Below the pieces are notes generated by a model that saw nothing but the letters and a program-made list of their open reading frames with translations, made no database searches and was not told the origin of the DNA. From Siphonodentalium dalli (Eukaryota > Mollusca > Scaphopoda > Gadilida > Siphonodentaliidae), in contig CP136067.1 in assembly GCA_032622095.1 (NCBI GenBank), positions 59,935,899 through 59,999,898 on the forward strand: a stretch of DNA of 64,000 nt, in the 5' to 3' direction. A program made the translations under genes and the position numbers. Below are positions 1 to 11,678 of the stretch, piece after piece. How positions within the stretch are numbered: the stretch's first letter is position 1; each line of letters begins with the position of its first letter.

Positions 1-143
1 GTAGGGCAAACGGCGTTCTCTTGCGCCGCCAAGTAATGGGTACCTATACCAGGGCCCACCAGCGTCTGCGTCTCCGACGTCGGCGCTCTTACGGATGCTC
101 TCCGCTTCGTAAGGCCAACGACGTATTCTGGGGATACAATTCT
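1..143 (-). other. GC-rich open stretch at the left edge, possible exon
   Basis: This stretch is clearly richer in G, C and CpG than the AT-rich DNA beside it. On the minus strand two frames are open from the window edge to about position 143, where a possible splice acceptor (TATCCCCAG) precedes it. On the plus strand one frame is also open here. No family was recognised. It lies downstream (in minus-strand sense) of the phase-1 donor of the exon at 1878-1971, and the acceptor gives a compatible phase, but the resulting peptide lacks the conserved ammonium-transporter sequence expected there. It could equally be a CpG-rich non-coding stretch. Confidence 0.2.
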
Positions 144-1877
144 GTATTCGATCCCCAAAAACATTTCCATCTTATTAATTAATGTCACGTGAGTCTAATT
201 GCTACAATTTAGTAAGCAACTAAAGGTACATTTAAGACTTTTAAGATGCTAGTTGCGACGCGAGTTTAATTGGTCACATGTAACATTAACACGTTAAATG
301 CCATTAATCATTCTTAGATCGTACTTACATGTAACACAATCGTTTAATTAAACTCGTGATTTAGATAGAGCGAAGCCAGCTGTTTTGGTCCTCATATAAG
401 CCAAGTATATTAATATTATAGTCAATATATTATCATATTATATCTTAAGCATGTATTATATAATAAACATATTTATATTCAATATTAGCTGTGTATAATT
501 AAATGTGTATTATATGGTTTGCCCTCAAATAATTACCTTGATCTGGGTGTGATCGGCCATGTTATAAAGTTTCTGAGGCTTATTTCCGATGTGTATCATG
601 TGTATTTTATGAGAGGAAGTTACCATGTATTCGAACGCTCACGGACATAATTTGTATCCAGCTGCAGATAATATTTCAGAGGGTTGGAATAGTTTCGTGT
701 CAACCGCGAAATTTTCTGCACATGTTCCACTTTTATCTGGTCGGTCGTTATATAATAGAAATAAAAAGTACGAGTCCTATAGATCACGACTAGGAGAAAA
801 CATGTTGGAAATTTCCAGGTGTTCAATAATCCTCTTTATGCAGGTAAAACTCACATACCATTACTTATTCGGATCTGATTTAGTACCCTTTGAAAAGCAA
901 TTCACATTTGCATATCTCATTCTTTCTGGTATATAGGTAACAACCGCGAGTGCGACTTATTTGTTTCCAAGATACTAATATACCTTCCAATGTTTAGTTT
1001 ATAGCTGAATGGGAGTGTCCATTGAGCAAAGAAAGAGATAACATTTGTTCCCAAGACTTGTTAGAAAGAATGATCAGGCACCTGATTGAATAAACGAATA
1101 TATTCACACACAACACCGCTGAGATCTGCATGCATAATACAAACAGCCTGTTCCCAATATTTTAGATGTGAAATTTGGTACAAATTATATAAAATACTAC
1201 AAGATCAGTAAGTCGACCGATAGATCTACATTTCTAACCTTAGTGTATACATATTAGAACACGACAGACTCAGTCAGTTCAATAACTTAATATCACAAAA
1301 ATCTTTTGTTTATTTGCTGCATGGTAACGACGCAAAATGACATAGTGAAAATCAGGTTTTTTTCTCTGAACATAACACATCTATCTGGTTAAAGGTTTTG
1401 TGATTCAGGAGAGCAATTGGACTCCGAGATAAAATGAGGAAGGTATTCATTGGTTCGCCTGGCTCTTCTATATATAACTATAACACTTCTACACAATAAA
1501 TGTAATGATAAGATACTAATATTTTGATACTGTATAGACATATATACATCGCATGTGTATTCTTATGATGGGATTCTTATTATTAATACTTTATCTTCAC
1601 ACAATATAAATAGAGAGGTCTATATGTTTGTAAACCGCTGACTTTCATGTGTTACCGTCTCGTAACTTACACGTAAAGTAGTTTGATAGCAGTCGCCAAC
1701 GCAGGCCTTGCTTCCACGCGCAAAAACATAGTTATATCTGCAATTTTAATCAAGTCAATTCGAACCGGAATCCAGGAACGTCTGTGAAATATGGGTTGAG
1801 TAAACAAACAATAGAAGAAAAAGTGTTTATGATTTACTCAATCCACAATTATATCTGTTTTCCATCGATATACTCAC
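144..1877. other. AT-rich sequence, no gene recognised
   Basis: About 1.7 kb of AT-rich DNA with short frames in both directions, none with a recognisable domain. If 1878-1971 is a first exon on the minus strand, this is its first intron. Confidence 0.4.
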
Positions 1878-1971
1878 GGAGAACGATCGTTCCATTGGTC
1901 ACCATGAACATCTGATCAATATTCACTTTTAATTGTTCGAATTCAGTGGCAATTGTGTCGTAATTCTTCAT
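1878..1971 (-). CDS. First coding exon, ammonium-transporter-like (copy 1 of 3)
   Basis: The minus strand reads 31 codons from an ATG at 1971, then a consensus splice donor (C|GTGAGT) in phase 1. The peptide contains LKVNIDQMFMVTNGTIVL. Exons at 22211-22289 and 51247-51331 encode the same pattern, LKxNVDQMFLxxNGMIIL, with the same donor phase, although the DNA around the three is unrelated; this suggests coding constraint. The pattern resembles the N-terminus and start of TM1 in invertebrate AMT/MEP proteins (membrane ammonium transporters), where a (N)xDxFFLIVMGxIIF-type stretch precedes the conserved GFAFLEAGSVR. That next segment was not found in the window. The assignment is inference; the exon structure is seen directly. 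A TATATAG on the minus strand near 2331-2339 is a weak promoter candidate. Confidence 0.5.
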
Positions 1972-2682
1972 TTTGATGACTGTCTCAACTTAAATTAAGG
2001 ATGACACGACACCACCAAACAAAGAGAATAGCTGAAGTTTCCAGGAACTTTATGAAGAACAGAATTGCGCAACTTTCTGTTCCTGTCACTCCGTATATTG
2101 TTTTATTATTATTTGTTATGGTATCCACGGAGAGTTAATTCAATAAAACGAGTATAATAATGTTTTAAAACATGTTATATTCGTTATCCTTGTAATGATG
2201 TAAACACCAAGATCTCAGAATATTTCCAACGAGTTGGCAATACCTCCATATTTATAGGAGCCCTACGATATGACCCATTAAACAATGAAATGATTCACAC
2301 ACGTGAGACAGTCTGATGGCAGGACGTGTGCACTATATAATGTGAATCTCGTAATCAGCGAACAACTGTCTTGTCCTTGAAAAAAACCAGTTTCAATCTT
2401 TAAAATAATTTATTCATAATATGAGATCCGCGGAGAAGCAAAACTGATGTTTGCCTGGGGTTAAATACTTAATAGCATTCCTTACTCTCTGCAGTCGGGT
2501 ATAGGCATGATCAAACTAAAACATATGATCCATATTTTAAAGTCTTCAACTCGCAAATTACATAAGTGAACTCAGAAAGAAAGGCAATGCATTATAACGA
2601 ACAAGGCCACACACGAACAGCTGTCAGATTTATAAAGAATGACTATAATACATTACATTACATTAGGTTATATTATATTATA
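1972..2682. other. Unique sequence upstream of the first AMT-like exon
   Basis: About 0.7 kb with no recognisable reading frame. It would hold the promoter of the minus-strand exon at 1878-1971. The far end (2640-2680) is a TATTA-rich simple repeat into which the Helitron cluster is inserted. Confidence 0.35.
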
Positions 2683-3523
2683 CTAGCAGGTTAGCCAGCC
2701 ACTGGCGTGGTTGGTCAGAAACATGACATTTTTTAAATTATTTTAATATTTATTAAAAAAAATTCTTTTTTATAATTAAATTTGTTTGTTTTTTTAATTT
2801 TTTTAATTTTAAATTGTTAAATAAATTTTTTTGTTTTTGGCGGAAAAATTTACCCGATGAAATCTCCCCTTCCTAGGAACGACAGACAACGCATTCTTCG
2901 TTTTTTTTTTTTTTTTAACCTGCCCGTACCCGTCCTAATGTCATGAAATCTCTCTGCAAAACATTTCGAGCGATAACATTGCATTGCATTGAAAACAAAC
3001 GCTTCCCGTCGTGAAATCTCTCTACGATAACATTGCATTGAATTGAAAACAAACGCTTCCCGTCGTGAAATCTCTCTGCATTATTTCGAGTCTGCCGTAC
3101 CCGTCCTAGTGTCGTGAAATCTCTCTGCATAATATTTCGGGCGAAAACATTGCATTGAATTGAAAACAAACGCTTTCCGTCGTGAAAACTCTCTGCATAA
3201 TATTTCGAGCGACAGGCTACAATCAGACTCCCGTCATACAGATAAGTAGATAGCGAAAACGACGCTCTTTATATAGACACTGCGGAAAACGAACGCTCTT
3301 TATATATCAACGCTATTAACCCCGTAGTGCCGATTGCGGTGATTTTGATGATTGAGAAGGGAGAAACGGTGCTCTGAGCTCCTCCAAAACGCGACCACGG
3401 CGGTCTCCGTGGGATTTTACACTTATATACGAAATTTGAGCTCAATCCGTCCACGCGTTTCCGATTCTATGAAGTACCCACACACATACATATATATATA
3501 CGGAAGTCTCATAATATATAGTA
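2683..3523 (-). mobile_element. Helitron unit H1 (CGCCAGTGGCG hairpin type)
   Basis: Starts on the plus strand with CTAGCAGGTTAGCC and the hairpin (with one substitution), and ends in the TA-rich 5' terminus shared by the family. It contains four copies of a subrepeat with ATTGCATTGAATTGAAAACA and CCCGTCGTGAAATCTCTCTG. Unit H6 (7422-8322) is its closest relative in the window. Confidence 0.7.
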
Positions 3524-4236
3524 CTAGCAGGTTAGCCCGCCACTGGCGTAGTTGGTCAGAAACATGACATTTAAAAAAAAATTTAATTCAATTGTTTTTT
3601 TTATTTAATTCGGACTTTATTTGGCCTTTTTCGGGCGGAAAAACTGACCCGAGATAATAGCATTCGGCGTTTCGTTTTGCATCCGTATTTTACGCATGGG
3701 TAGCCGTTTAGCAGCTTCGATTGTAATCGGGCGGAAAAACTGACCCGATGAAATCCCCTTTCCCTTCCTATGAAAGACAGCACAACACGCATGTTTTGTT
3801 TTTCATGAATTAATTCATGGTACCCGTCCCTCAAAGACTGACCCGATGAAAAATTCCCCTGTTCCTAGGTCATATATGACACAACAACCCATTCTGCCTT
3901 TTTAATCGAGATAATTGCATTCCGCGTTTCGTTTTGCATCCGTATTTTACGCATGGGTAGACGTTTAGCAGCTTCGATTGTAATAAAGAGCGTTGATCCT
4001 TAACACCTCCGAATATGGTCAATATAAAGATCGTTAATGCCTTAACCCCGAAGTGGCGTTTGCGGTGATTTTGATGATTGGGAGTGGAGAATCGGTGCTC
4101 AGAGCTTGTCCGAAATGCGACGTCGACGATCCCCGTGGGTTTTTACCCTTATATGGGAAGTTTGAACTCAATCGAGCAAGCCGTTTTCGATTCTATAAAG
4201 TACACATATATATACGGAAGTCTCAAAATATATACA
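3524..4236 (-). mobile_element. Helitron unit H2 (CGCCAGTGGCG hairpin type)
   Basis: CTAG and the hairpin are at 3524-3550, abutting H1. The 5' terminus with CGGAAGTCTCAAAATATATA is near 4212-4233. Positions 4237-4333 are an internal piece of a related unit (CCATGGCTTTG stretch, also seen at 7458), so the junction to H3 is broken. Confidence 0.65.
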
Positions 4237-4333
4237 TTGGTCCCATGGCTTTGGTCGATCCATTAATTTTAGTTTTTCAAGGTAACCCCGTACAGGCTGA
4301 AGGTACATCGGGCGGAAAGAACTGACCCGATGA

Positions 4334-5327
4334 AAAATTGTTGAGCCCAACGTTGTCCGGGCTACTCAAAAACCAAATTTCAAGTCGATAGCTCCACCCG
4401 TTTCTGAGATCTGGTCTGCGCATGCGCGAAGCTGGCGTCGCACGGGCTCGGCGACCCGATAAAATTCGTATCCGGGGCAAGATACATTCACATACCAAAT
4501 TTCAAGTCGATAGCTCCACCCATTTCCGATATCTCGTCTGCGCATGCACTGCGCGGGCGTCGAATGGACTCGCAAATACGACAGCGACGACCACCTGGTC
4601 AAACTACACTCACATACCAAGTTTCGTCCCGATCGGTCGAGGTGTTGGTATCTGATGCAAAAGACGAAATTGTGAGTGTTGGTCAATAGTCCTCGCAAAG
4701 TTAATCCCGTCGTGAACCCCATCCTCGCAAAGAGCGGAAGTCAATTAATCCCGTCGTGAACCCCAACACCAACGCGACGTAATTTTGTTTGGTATCATGT
4801 GTTGCGTTCTAAAAATAGGAAAGCACTCGTTCCCGTATATCTCTCTGCACGTTGCGTTTGCGTAAATACGAAATTGTGAGTGTTGGTTTGTAACCGGGAT
4901 TTATATGCCTATATCCACACTAACTACCCCCATAAGCCCTGACCTAAGTGTCATACATACTATAACAATGATGTTGTAAGAGTACTATGTCATCCAATAA
5001 ATCTCCCCGCATAGGAAACCACTCAAAATAATTGTTCCCGTATATCTCTCTGCAGATGCTAATAACGTTGAATGGTAAACAGACGCTCTTTATAGCGATG
5101 CGTCAAAAACAAACGCTCATTAAATTATCACTTGATTAACCCCCGCCGTACCTTTGCGGTGATTTGGGAGTGGATAAAGGGTGCTCAGAGCTTCTCCAAA
5201 ACGCGACAACTACGGTGTTCGTGTGTTTTTACCCTTAGATGGGAAGTTTGAACTCAATCGAGCCAGCCGTTTTCGATTCTATAAAGTACATATATATATA
5301 TATACGGAAGTCTCAAAATATATAGTA
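4334..5327 (-). mobile_element. Helitron unit H3, first copy of a 994-bp tandem pair
   Basis: Nearly identical to H4 at a constant offset of 994 bp across its whole length. Its terminal CTAG is missing (the expected bases at 4334-4337 are AAAA), but the hairpin GAGCCC...GGGCT remains. It holds two copies of a ~121-bp subrepeat containing AAATTTCAAGTCGATAGCTC and CTGCGCATGC. Confidence 0.7.
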
Positions 5328-6923
5328 CTAGCCGATGAGCCCGACGTTGTCCGGGCTATTCAAAAACCAAATTTCAAGTCGATAGCTGTACCCGTTTCTG
5401 AGATCTGGTCTGCGCATGCGCGAAGCTGGCGTCGCACGGGCTCGGCGACCCGATAAAATTCGTATCCGGGGCAAGATACATTCACATACCAAATTTCAAG
5501 TCGATAGCTCCACCCATTTCCGATATCTCGTCTGCGCATGCACTGCGCGGGCGTCGAATGGACTCGCAAATACGACAGCGACGACCACCTGGTCAAACTA
5601 CACTCACATACCAAGTTTCGTCCCGATCGGTCGAGGTGTTGGTATCTGATGCAAAAGACGAAATTGTGAGTGTTGGTCAATAGTCCCCGCAAAGTTAATC
5701 CCGTCGTGAACCCCATCCTCGCAAAGAGCGGAAGTCAATTAATCCCGTCGTGAACCCCAACACCAACGCGACGTAATTTTGTTTGGTATCATGTGTTGCG
5801 TTCTAAAAATAGGAAAGCACTCGTTCCCGTATATCTCTCTGCACGTTGCGTTTGCGTAAATACGAAATTGTGAGTGTTGGTTTGTAACCGGGATTTATAT
5901 GCCAATATCCACACTAACTACCCCCATAAGCCCTGACCTAAGTGTCATACATACTATAACAATGATGTTGTAAGAGTACTATGTCATCCAATAAATCTCC
6001 CCGCATAGGAAACCACTCAAAATAATTGTTCCCGTATATCTCTCTGCAGATGCTAATAACGTTGAATGGTAAACATACGCTCTTTATAGCGATGCGTCAA
6101 AAACAAACGCTCATTAAATTATCACTTGATTAACCCCCGCCGTACCTTTGCGGTGATTTGGGAGTGGATAAAGGGTGCTCAGAGCTTCTCCAAAACGCGA
6201 CAACTACGGTGTTCGTGTGTTTTTACCCTTAGATGGGAAGTTTGAACTCAATCGAGCCAGCCGTTTTCGATTCTATAAAGTACATATCTATTATATATTT
6301 TGGAAGATCTGTGTGTCTGTGTGTGTGTCTGTGTGTGTGTCTGTGTGTGTGTTCGCGATGAACTCGAAAACGGCCCACCCGATTTCGATGAAACTTGGTA
6401 TGTGAGGGTATTTTCGGCCGGGGACGAACATAGGCATATTAATTTGTCCGTGCGACATGACATTGACCTTGAAATCGGGTCATTTCAAGGTCAAACGCCC
6501 GAATATCACGGGATTTCGATGAAACTTGGTATGTCGTGGTACTTTCTTATGGCGAGTCTCATAAGCATATTCATTTGCCCGTGCAACGTGACATTGACCT
6601 TGAAATCGGGTAACTTCAAGGTCAAATCGCCAATTTTGATGGGATTTCGACGAAATTTGATACGTGGGGTTAGTTTTGTCCACTGATTGTTTTGGACGGG
6701 TCCAATCGTGACCCCGACCAGACCTTGGCCTTCAAAATGATCAATTCAAGGTCAAATCGGGTAAAACCGGATGGTACTTTTGTCCGGGCAGTGTTTTTGG
6801 ACTGGTCAAATCGTGACCCCACTTGACCTTGACCTTCAAAATGGACAATTCAAGGTCAAAGCCCGGACGAAGTCGGGTCACCTTCTAGTATATATATATA
6901 CGGAAGTCTCAAAATATATAGTA
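5328..6923 (-). mobile_element. Helitron unit H4, second 994-bp copy, interrupted by a nested Helitron
   Basis: Starts with CTAGCCGATGAGCCCG. Without the plus-strand element at 6287-6888 the unit is exactly 994 bp, the same as H3. The two copies differ by only a few substitutions, so the duplication is recent. Confidence 0.75.
6287..6888 (+). mobile_element. Complete non-autonomous Helitron, 602 bp, with preserved empty site
   Basis: The 5' end is TCTATTATATATTTTG at 6287. The 3' end has the hairpin GCCCGGACGAAGTCGGGT (6861-6878) followed by CACCTTCTAG, ending at 6888. It sits between an A (6286) and a T (6889). The sister unit 994 bp away has an uninterrupted (TA) run at this place, and removing 602 bp restores the same number of TA steps, so there is no target duplication. 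Inside are a TGTC/TGTG microsatellite near the 5' end and several TCAAGGTCA or TGACCTTGA sites. No transposition protein is encoded. Confidence 0.88.
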
Positions 6924-7421
6924 CTAGCCGATGAGCCCGACGTTGTCCGGGCTATTCAAAAACCAAGTCGATAGCTGTACCCGTTTCCTAGATCTGGTCT
7001 GCGCATGCGCGAAGCTGGCGTCGCACGGGCTCGGCGACCCGATAAAATTCGTATCCGGGGCAAGATACATTCACATACCAAATTTCAAGTCGATAGCTCC
7101 ACCCGTTTCCGAGATCTCGTCTGCGCATGCGCGAAGCTGGCGTCGCACGGGCTCGGCGACCCGATAAAATTCGTATCCGGGGCAAGATACATTCACATAC
7201 CAAATTTCAAGTCGATAGCTCCACCCATTTCTAAGATCTCGTCTGCGCATGCGCGAAGCGGCGCCGCACGGGCTCGCCAATACGACAACGTCCACCGCCT
7301 GGTCAAACTACACACACGTACCAAGTTTCGTCCCGATCGGTCGAGAATCGTAGATTTGTATCAATGACAGACAAACATACAGACAGACAAACAGAGGTCT
7401 TCAAAATATATATGAGATAGA
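6924..7421 (-). mobile_element. Helitron unit H5 (same 3' type as H3/H4)
   Basis: Starts with CTAGCCGATGAGCCCGACG. Three tandem copies of the ~121-bp subrepeat lie at about 6960-7290, followed by a CAGA microsatellite (7366-7395) and TCTTCAAAATATATA at the 5' end. The unit is about half the length of H3/H4. Confidence 0.65.
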
Positions 7422-8322
7422 CTAACAGGTTAGCACACCACTGGCGGCATTCGTCCCATGGCTTTGTTCGAAAAAGCAATTGCAACAGGTTCCGAGACAC
7501 TTGTGCTGCATTTGTACCAAATTTCGTCAGAAACATGACATTTTTTTAATTATTTTGTTTTTATTTATTTTTGTTTTTTATTTTTTAATATGAATTTAAT
7601 GTTTTTTAAATTTAATATATTTCTTTTCTGAATTTTTTTTAAATTTTTTTTAATTTTAAATTTTTTGTTTCTGGCGGAAAAAATTACCCGTAGAAATCCC
7701 CCCTTCCTAGGAACGACAGACAGCGCATTCTTTGTTTTTCTTTTTTTTTAACCTGCCCGTACCCGTGCTAATGTCGTGAAATCTCTCTGCATAATATTTC
7801 GAGCGATAACATTGCATTGAATTGAAAACAAACATTTCCCGTCGTGAAATCTCTCTACGATAACATTGCATTGAATTGAAAACAAACGATTCCCGTCGGG
7901 AAATCTCTCTGCATAATATTTCGAGTCTGCCGTAATTTCGAACGATAACATTGCATTGAATTGAAAACAAACGCTTCCCGTCGTGAAATCTCTCTGCATA
8001 ATATTTCGAGCGACAGGCTACAGACTCCCGTCATACAGATAAGTAGATAGCGAAAACGACGCTCTTTATATAGACACTGCGGAAAACGAACGCTCTTTAT
8101 ATATCAACGCTATTAACCCCGAAGTGCCGAATGCGGTGATTTTGATGATTGGGAAGGGAGAAACGGTGCTCTGAGCTTCTCCAAAACGCGACCACGGCGG
8201 TGTCCGTAAGATTTTACACTTATATACGAAGTTTGAGCTCGATCCAACCAGTCGTTTTCGATTCTATAAAGTACCCACACACACATATATATATACGGAA
8301 GTCTATACAGAAATATATAGTA
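7422..8322 (-). mobile_element. Helitron unit H6, paralogue of H1
   Basis: Starts with CTAACAGG, a CTRR-compatible variant of CTAG, and the CGCCACTGGCGG-type hairpin. The interior (7670-8110) matches H1: CCCTTCCTAGGAACGACAGA, the poly-T tract, the TTGCATTGAATTGAAAACA repeats and CGAAAACGACGCTCTTTATA. The 5' end is altered (GTCTATACAGAAATATATAG). Confidence 0.65.
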
Positions 8323-8598
8323 CTTGCAGGTTAGCCCGCCAGTGGCGTGCTTGGTCAGAAACATGACAATGTTTTATGTTTTGTTTGTGTTTTTCAATGA
8401 GTTAATATTGGGTTTTTCAATATTTTACCCGATTTGACCTTGAATTGATCATTTTCAAGGTCAAAGTCGTGTCGGGGTCACAATATTTTACACTTATATA
8501 CGAAATTTGAGCTCAATCTATTCAACCGTTTTCGATTCCATGAAGTACCCACACATACACACACACATATATATACGGAAGTCTCAAAATATATAGTA
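8323..8598 (-). mobile_element. Short Helitron unit H7
   Basis: A 276-bp deletion derivative. It starts with CTTGCAGGTTAGCCCGCC (CTAG mutated to CTTG), keeps the hairpin, and ends with CGGAAGTCTCAAAATATATA. A TTTTCAAGGTCAAAG half-site is inside. Confidence 0.6.
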
Positions 8599-9643
8599 CT
8601 AGTAGGTGACCCGACTTCGTCCGGGCTTTGACATTGAATTGACCATTTTGAAGGTCAAGGTCAGGTGGGGTCACGATTTGACCCGTCCAAAACACTCCCT
8701 GGAAACAATTACCACTATGGTCCACTAAGTATCAAATTTTGTCCGAATCCGTCTGGCAATTTTCCAACACCAACACCCCAAAAATGGTGGAAATTGGGCA
8801 AGCGGATACCGGGAAATCGGCCCAGCGGATACCGAGATACCCTATGTATCAAATTTCGTCCGTAAAAATCCGCCAGTTTTACCCGATTTGATTTCCACTA
8901 AAGTATGTAAACGCGCCTCATATACACACGCTCATTAATTATCAAGCTTCAACGTAAAGATAAATTAGCATTGTGTGGTAAATTTTAACTAATTATTTTC
9001 TCGCAGTCAAAGTTGAACAATTTCGATGTTGTTGACATTGACGGCTTGGGGCCACCGGTAGATTCCATTTCGCAACAACGAAGTATCATTTCAGCTAAAT
9101 GGATTCTTGGATGAGATTCCAGACCCGCGTGGTAAATGTAAACAGCTTGAGCCTATGCGTGGTGTGAATATACAAAAAATAAATCTATCGACAATAGACC
9201 TAAGAATATTAGCTGTAACAAAATTTATATATCAGAAATTGTAATAAATGATATATTTTGGGATAGATGCACGATTTTTAATAGCATGCAAATTGACAAT
9301 ATATATTGTAAATGTTATAATTTTGGGAAAAATACACGATGCGTAATTGCATGCCTGCAAATTGCTAACGTTCGTCGACGTATGAATATAGAGTTATCCT
9401 CCCTGCATCGCAGTGCTAAATCCGGCGTGATAGCACTGCGGATCCTGAGATATGAGTGTTTTGAAGGTCAAGGTCACGTCGCACGGGCAAATCAATAGGC
9501 CTATGTTAACCCCCGGCCGAAAATACCCCCACGTACCAAGTTTCATCGAAATCGGGTCGGTCGTTTTTGAGTTCATCGATTACACACACACACACAGACA
9601 GATACACACACACACACACAGATCTTTCAAAATATATAATAGA
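8599..9643 (-). mobile_element. Helitron unit H8 carrying unrelated internal sequence
   Basis: Both termini are Helitron-like: CTAGTAGGTGACCCGACTTC at the left and ATCTTTCAAAATATATAATAGA at the right, abutting H9. Between 8900 and 9440 the repeat pattern stops and unique sequence appears, including an open frame with protein-like composition (see 9007-9243). Repeat sequence resumes at about 9450 with GAAGGTCAAGGTCACGTCGC. Confidence 0.65.
9007..9243 (+). pseudogene. Possible captured host-gene fragment inside Helitron H8
   Basis: Preceded by a good splice acceptor (ATTATTTTCTCGCAG, ending at 9006). The first ~20 codons read SKLNNFDVVDIDGLGPPVDS. After about 9058 a different frame is open to a stop near 9243, with soluble-protein-like segments such as FQLNGFLDEIPDP and LEPMRGVN. 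The frame switch suggests one indel. The composition is unlike the surrounding repeat. I do not recognise the parent gene. Capture by a Helitron is a known process and is inferred here from position. Confidence 0.35.
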
Positions 9644-10121
9644 CTAGCAGGTTAGCCCGCCACTGGCGGCATTCGTATCATGGCTTTGTTTCAGAAACAT
9701 GACATTTTATAAATTTAACCAAATTTCAAGTCGATAGCTCAACCCGTTTCCGAGATCTGGTCTGCGCATGCGCGAAGCTGGCGTCGCACGGGCTCGGCGA
9801 CCCGATAAACTTTGTATCCGGGGCAAGATACATTCACATAGCAAATTTCAAGTCGATAGCTCCACCCGTTTCCGAGATAACACATTCTTTGTTTTTCAAT
9901 GAGTTAATTCATGGTACCCGTCCTCCCCGTCCTAAACTTCAAGCGGACAGTCAATTAATCCCGTCGTGAAATCCCTCTGCATAATATTTCGAGCTCTTAC
10001 GTAGGAAGTTTGAGCTCAATCTGTACACGCGTTTTCGATTCTATGAAGTACCCAGATACACACACACATATATACACACATATATATATATGCGTAGTTC
10101 TCAAATTATATAGTAGATAGA
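9644..10121 (-). mobile_element. Helitron unit H9
   Basis: Starts with CTAGCAGGTTAGCCCGCC and the hairpin, contains one ~121-bp subrepeat (9715-9840) and a partial second one, then the GTTAATTCATGGTACCCGTC segment. It ends in a TA/CA microsatellite and the 5' terminus, which on the minus strand begins TCTATCTACTATATAATTTG. Confidence 0.65.
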
Positions 10122-11067
10122 CTAGCAGGTTAGCCCGCCACTGGCGTGGTTGGTCAGAAACATGACATTTTTAAAATTATTAATTTAATGTTTTTTAAAT
10201 TTAATTGATGTTTTTTTGAATTTTTATTCTAATTGACCTATTTATTTAATTTTTATTCTAATTGACCCGATGAAATCCCCCCTTCCTAGGAACGACAGAC
10301 AACGCATTCTTTGTTTTTCAATGAGTTAATTCATGGTACCCGTCCTAAACTTCCCACCGTAGTCCCCGAAAAGAGCGGACAGTCAATTAATCCCGTCGTG
10401 AAATCTCTCTGCATATTAATTTAATGTTTTTTTAATTTAATTTATGTTTTTTTGAATGTTTATTCTAATTGACCTATTTATTTAATTTTTATTCTAATTG
10501 ACCCGATGAAATCCCCCCTTCCTAGGAACGACAGACAACGCATTCTTTGTTTTTCAATGAGTTAATTCATGGTACCCGTCCTAAACTTCCCCGTAGTCCA
10601 CGAAAAGAGCGGACAGTCAATTAATCCCGTCGTGAAATCTCTCTGCATAATATTTCGAGCGATAAGGTTGCGTTGAATTGTAAACAAACGCTTCTTAGAA
10701 CAATTCTGCCTTTTTAATCGAGATAATTGCATTTCGCGGTTCTCATCCGTATGTCGGACGCATGGGGGTAGTTGTTTAGCAATGTCCATTGCAATAAAGA
10801 GCGTTAATCGTTAATACCTCCGAATATGGTCAATATAAAGATCGTTGATGCCTTAACCCCCGAAGTGGCGTTTGCGGTGATTTTGATGATTGGAAAGGGA
10901 GAATCGGTGCTCTGAGTTTCTCTAAAACGCGACGTGGACGATCCCCGTGGGTTTTTACACTTATATACGAAATTTGAGCTCAATCTGTCCAGGCGTTTTC
11001 GATTCCATGACGTACCGACATACATATATATATACACATATACGGAATTCTCAAAATATATAGTAGA
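10122..11067 (-). mobile_element. Helitron unit H10 with an internal ~236-bp duplication
   Basis: Starts with CTAGCAGGTTAGCCCGCC. The segment with TTCCTAGGAACGACAGACAA, CATGGTACCCGTCCTAAACT and AATCCCGTCGTGAAATCTCT is repeated in tandem (about 10180-10412 and 10413-10650). The minus-strand 5' terminus is canonical, TCTACTATATATTTTGAG, ending at 11067. Confidence 0.7.
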
Positions 11068-11091
11068 TAGATCATATTATATTATATTATA

Positions 11092-11678
11092 CTAGCAGGT
11101 GGACCCGACTTCGTCCGGACTGTTTCCCCTCTGCTTTTAGGCGAATTGCGCGATTTGACCTTGAATTGTCCATTTTGAAGGTCAATGTCAGGTGGGGTCA
11201 CGATTTGACCCGTCCAAAACACTGCCCGGACAAAAGTACCCGTCGAAATCCATCCGGTTTAACCCGATTTGACCTCGAATTGATCATTTTGAAGGTCAAG
11301 GTCAGGTCGAGGTCACGACTCGACCCGTCAAAAACACTCAGTGGACAAAAGTAACCATACGTATCAAATTTCGTCGAAATCCCATCAAAATTCGCGATTT
11401 GACCTTGAATTGACCGATTGAAAGGTCAAGGTCACGTCGCACGGGCAAACGAATAGGCTACGATACTCCCCATACAAAAGTTTCCCTAGACACTAATTTT
11501 CATCGAAATCCCGTGATACACGGGCGTTTGACCTTGAAATGAACAGGCCCATGCCACTCCCCGGCCGAAAGTACCCCCACATACCAAGTTTCATCGAAAT
11601 CGGCTCGGCCGTTTTCGAGTCCATCGCGAACACACAGACCACACACAGACACACAGATTTCCCAAAATATATAATAGA
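11092..11678 (-). mobile_element. Helitron unit H11 of a ~588-bp tandem trio
   Basis: Starts with CTAGCAGGTGGACCCGACTTC. Ends with ACACACAGA and CCCAAAATATATAATAGA, abutting H12. It is the outermost unit; the base before its CTAG is A, so on the minus strand the 3' CTAG is followed by T, as expected for Helitron insertion between A and T. Confidence 0.75.

Noticed and set aside
1-143. Exon 2 of the AMT-like gene at 1.9 kb
   Set aside because: The phase would fit, but the translated peptide lacks the near-invariant GFAFLEAGSVR segment, so I kept it only as an unassigned open stretch.
4277-7367. Frames of 70-120 codons repeated in the Helitron units
   Set aside because: They come from the ~121-bp subrepeat, appear on both strands at once and have no recognisable fold.
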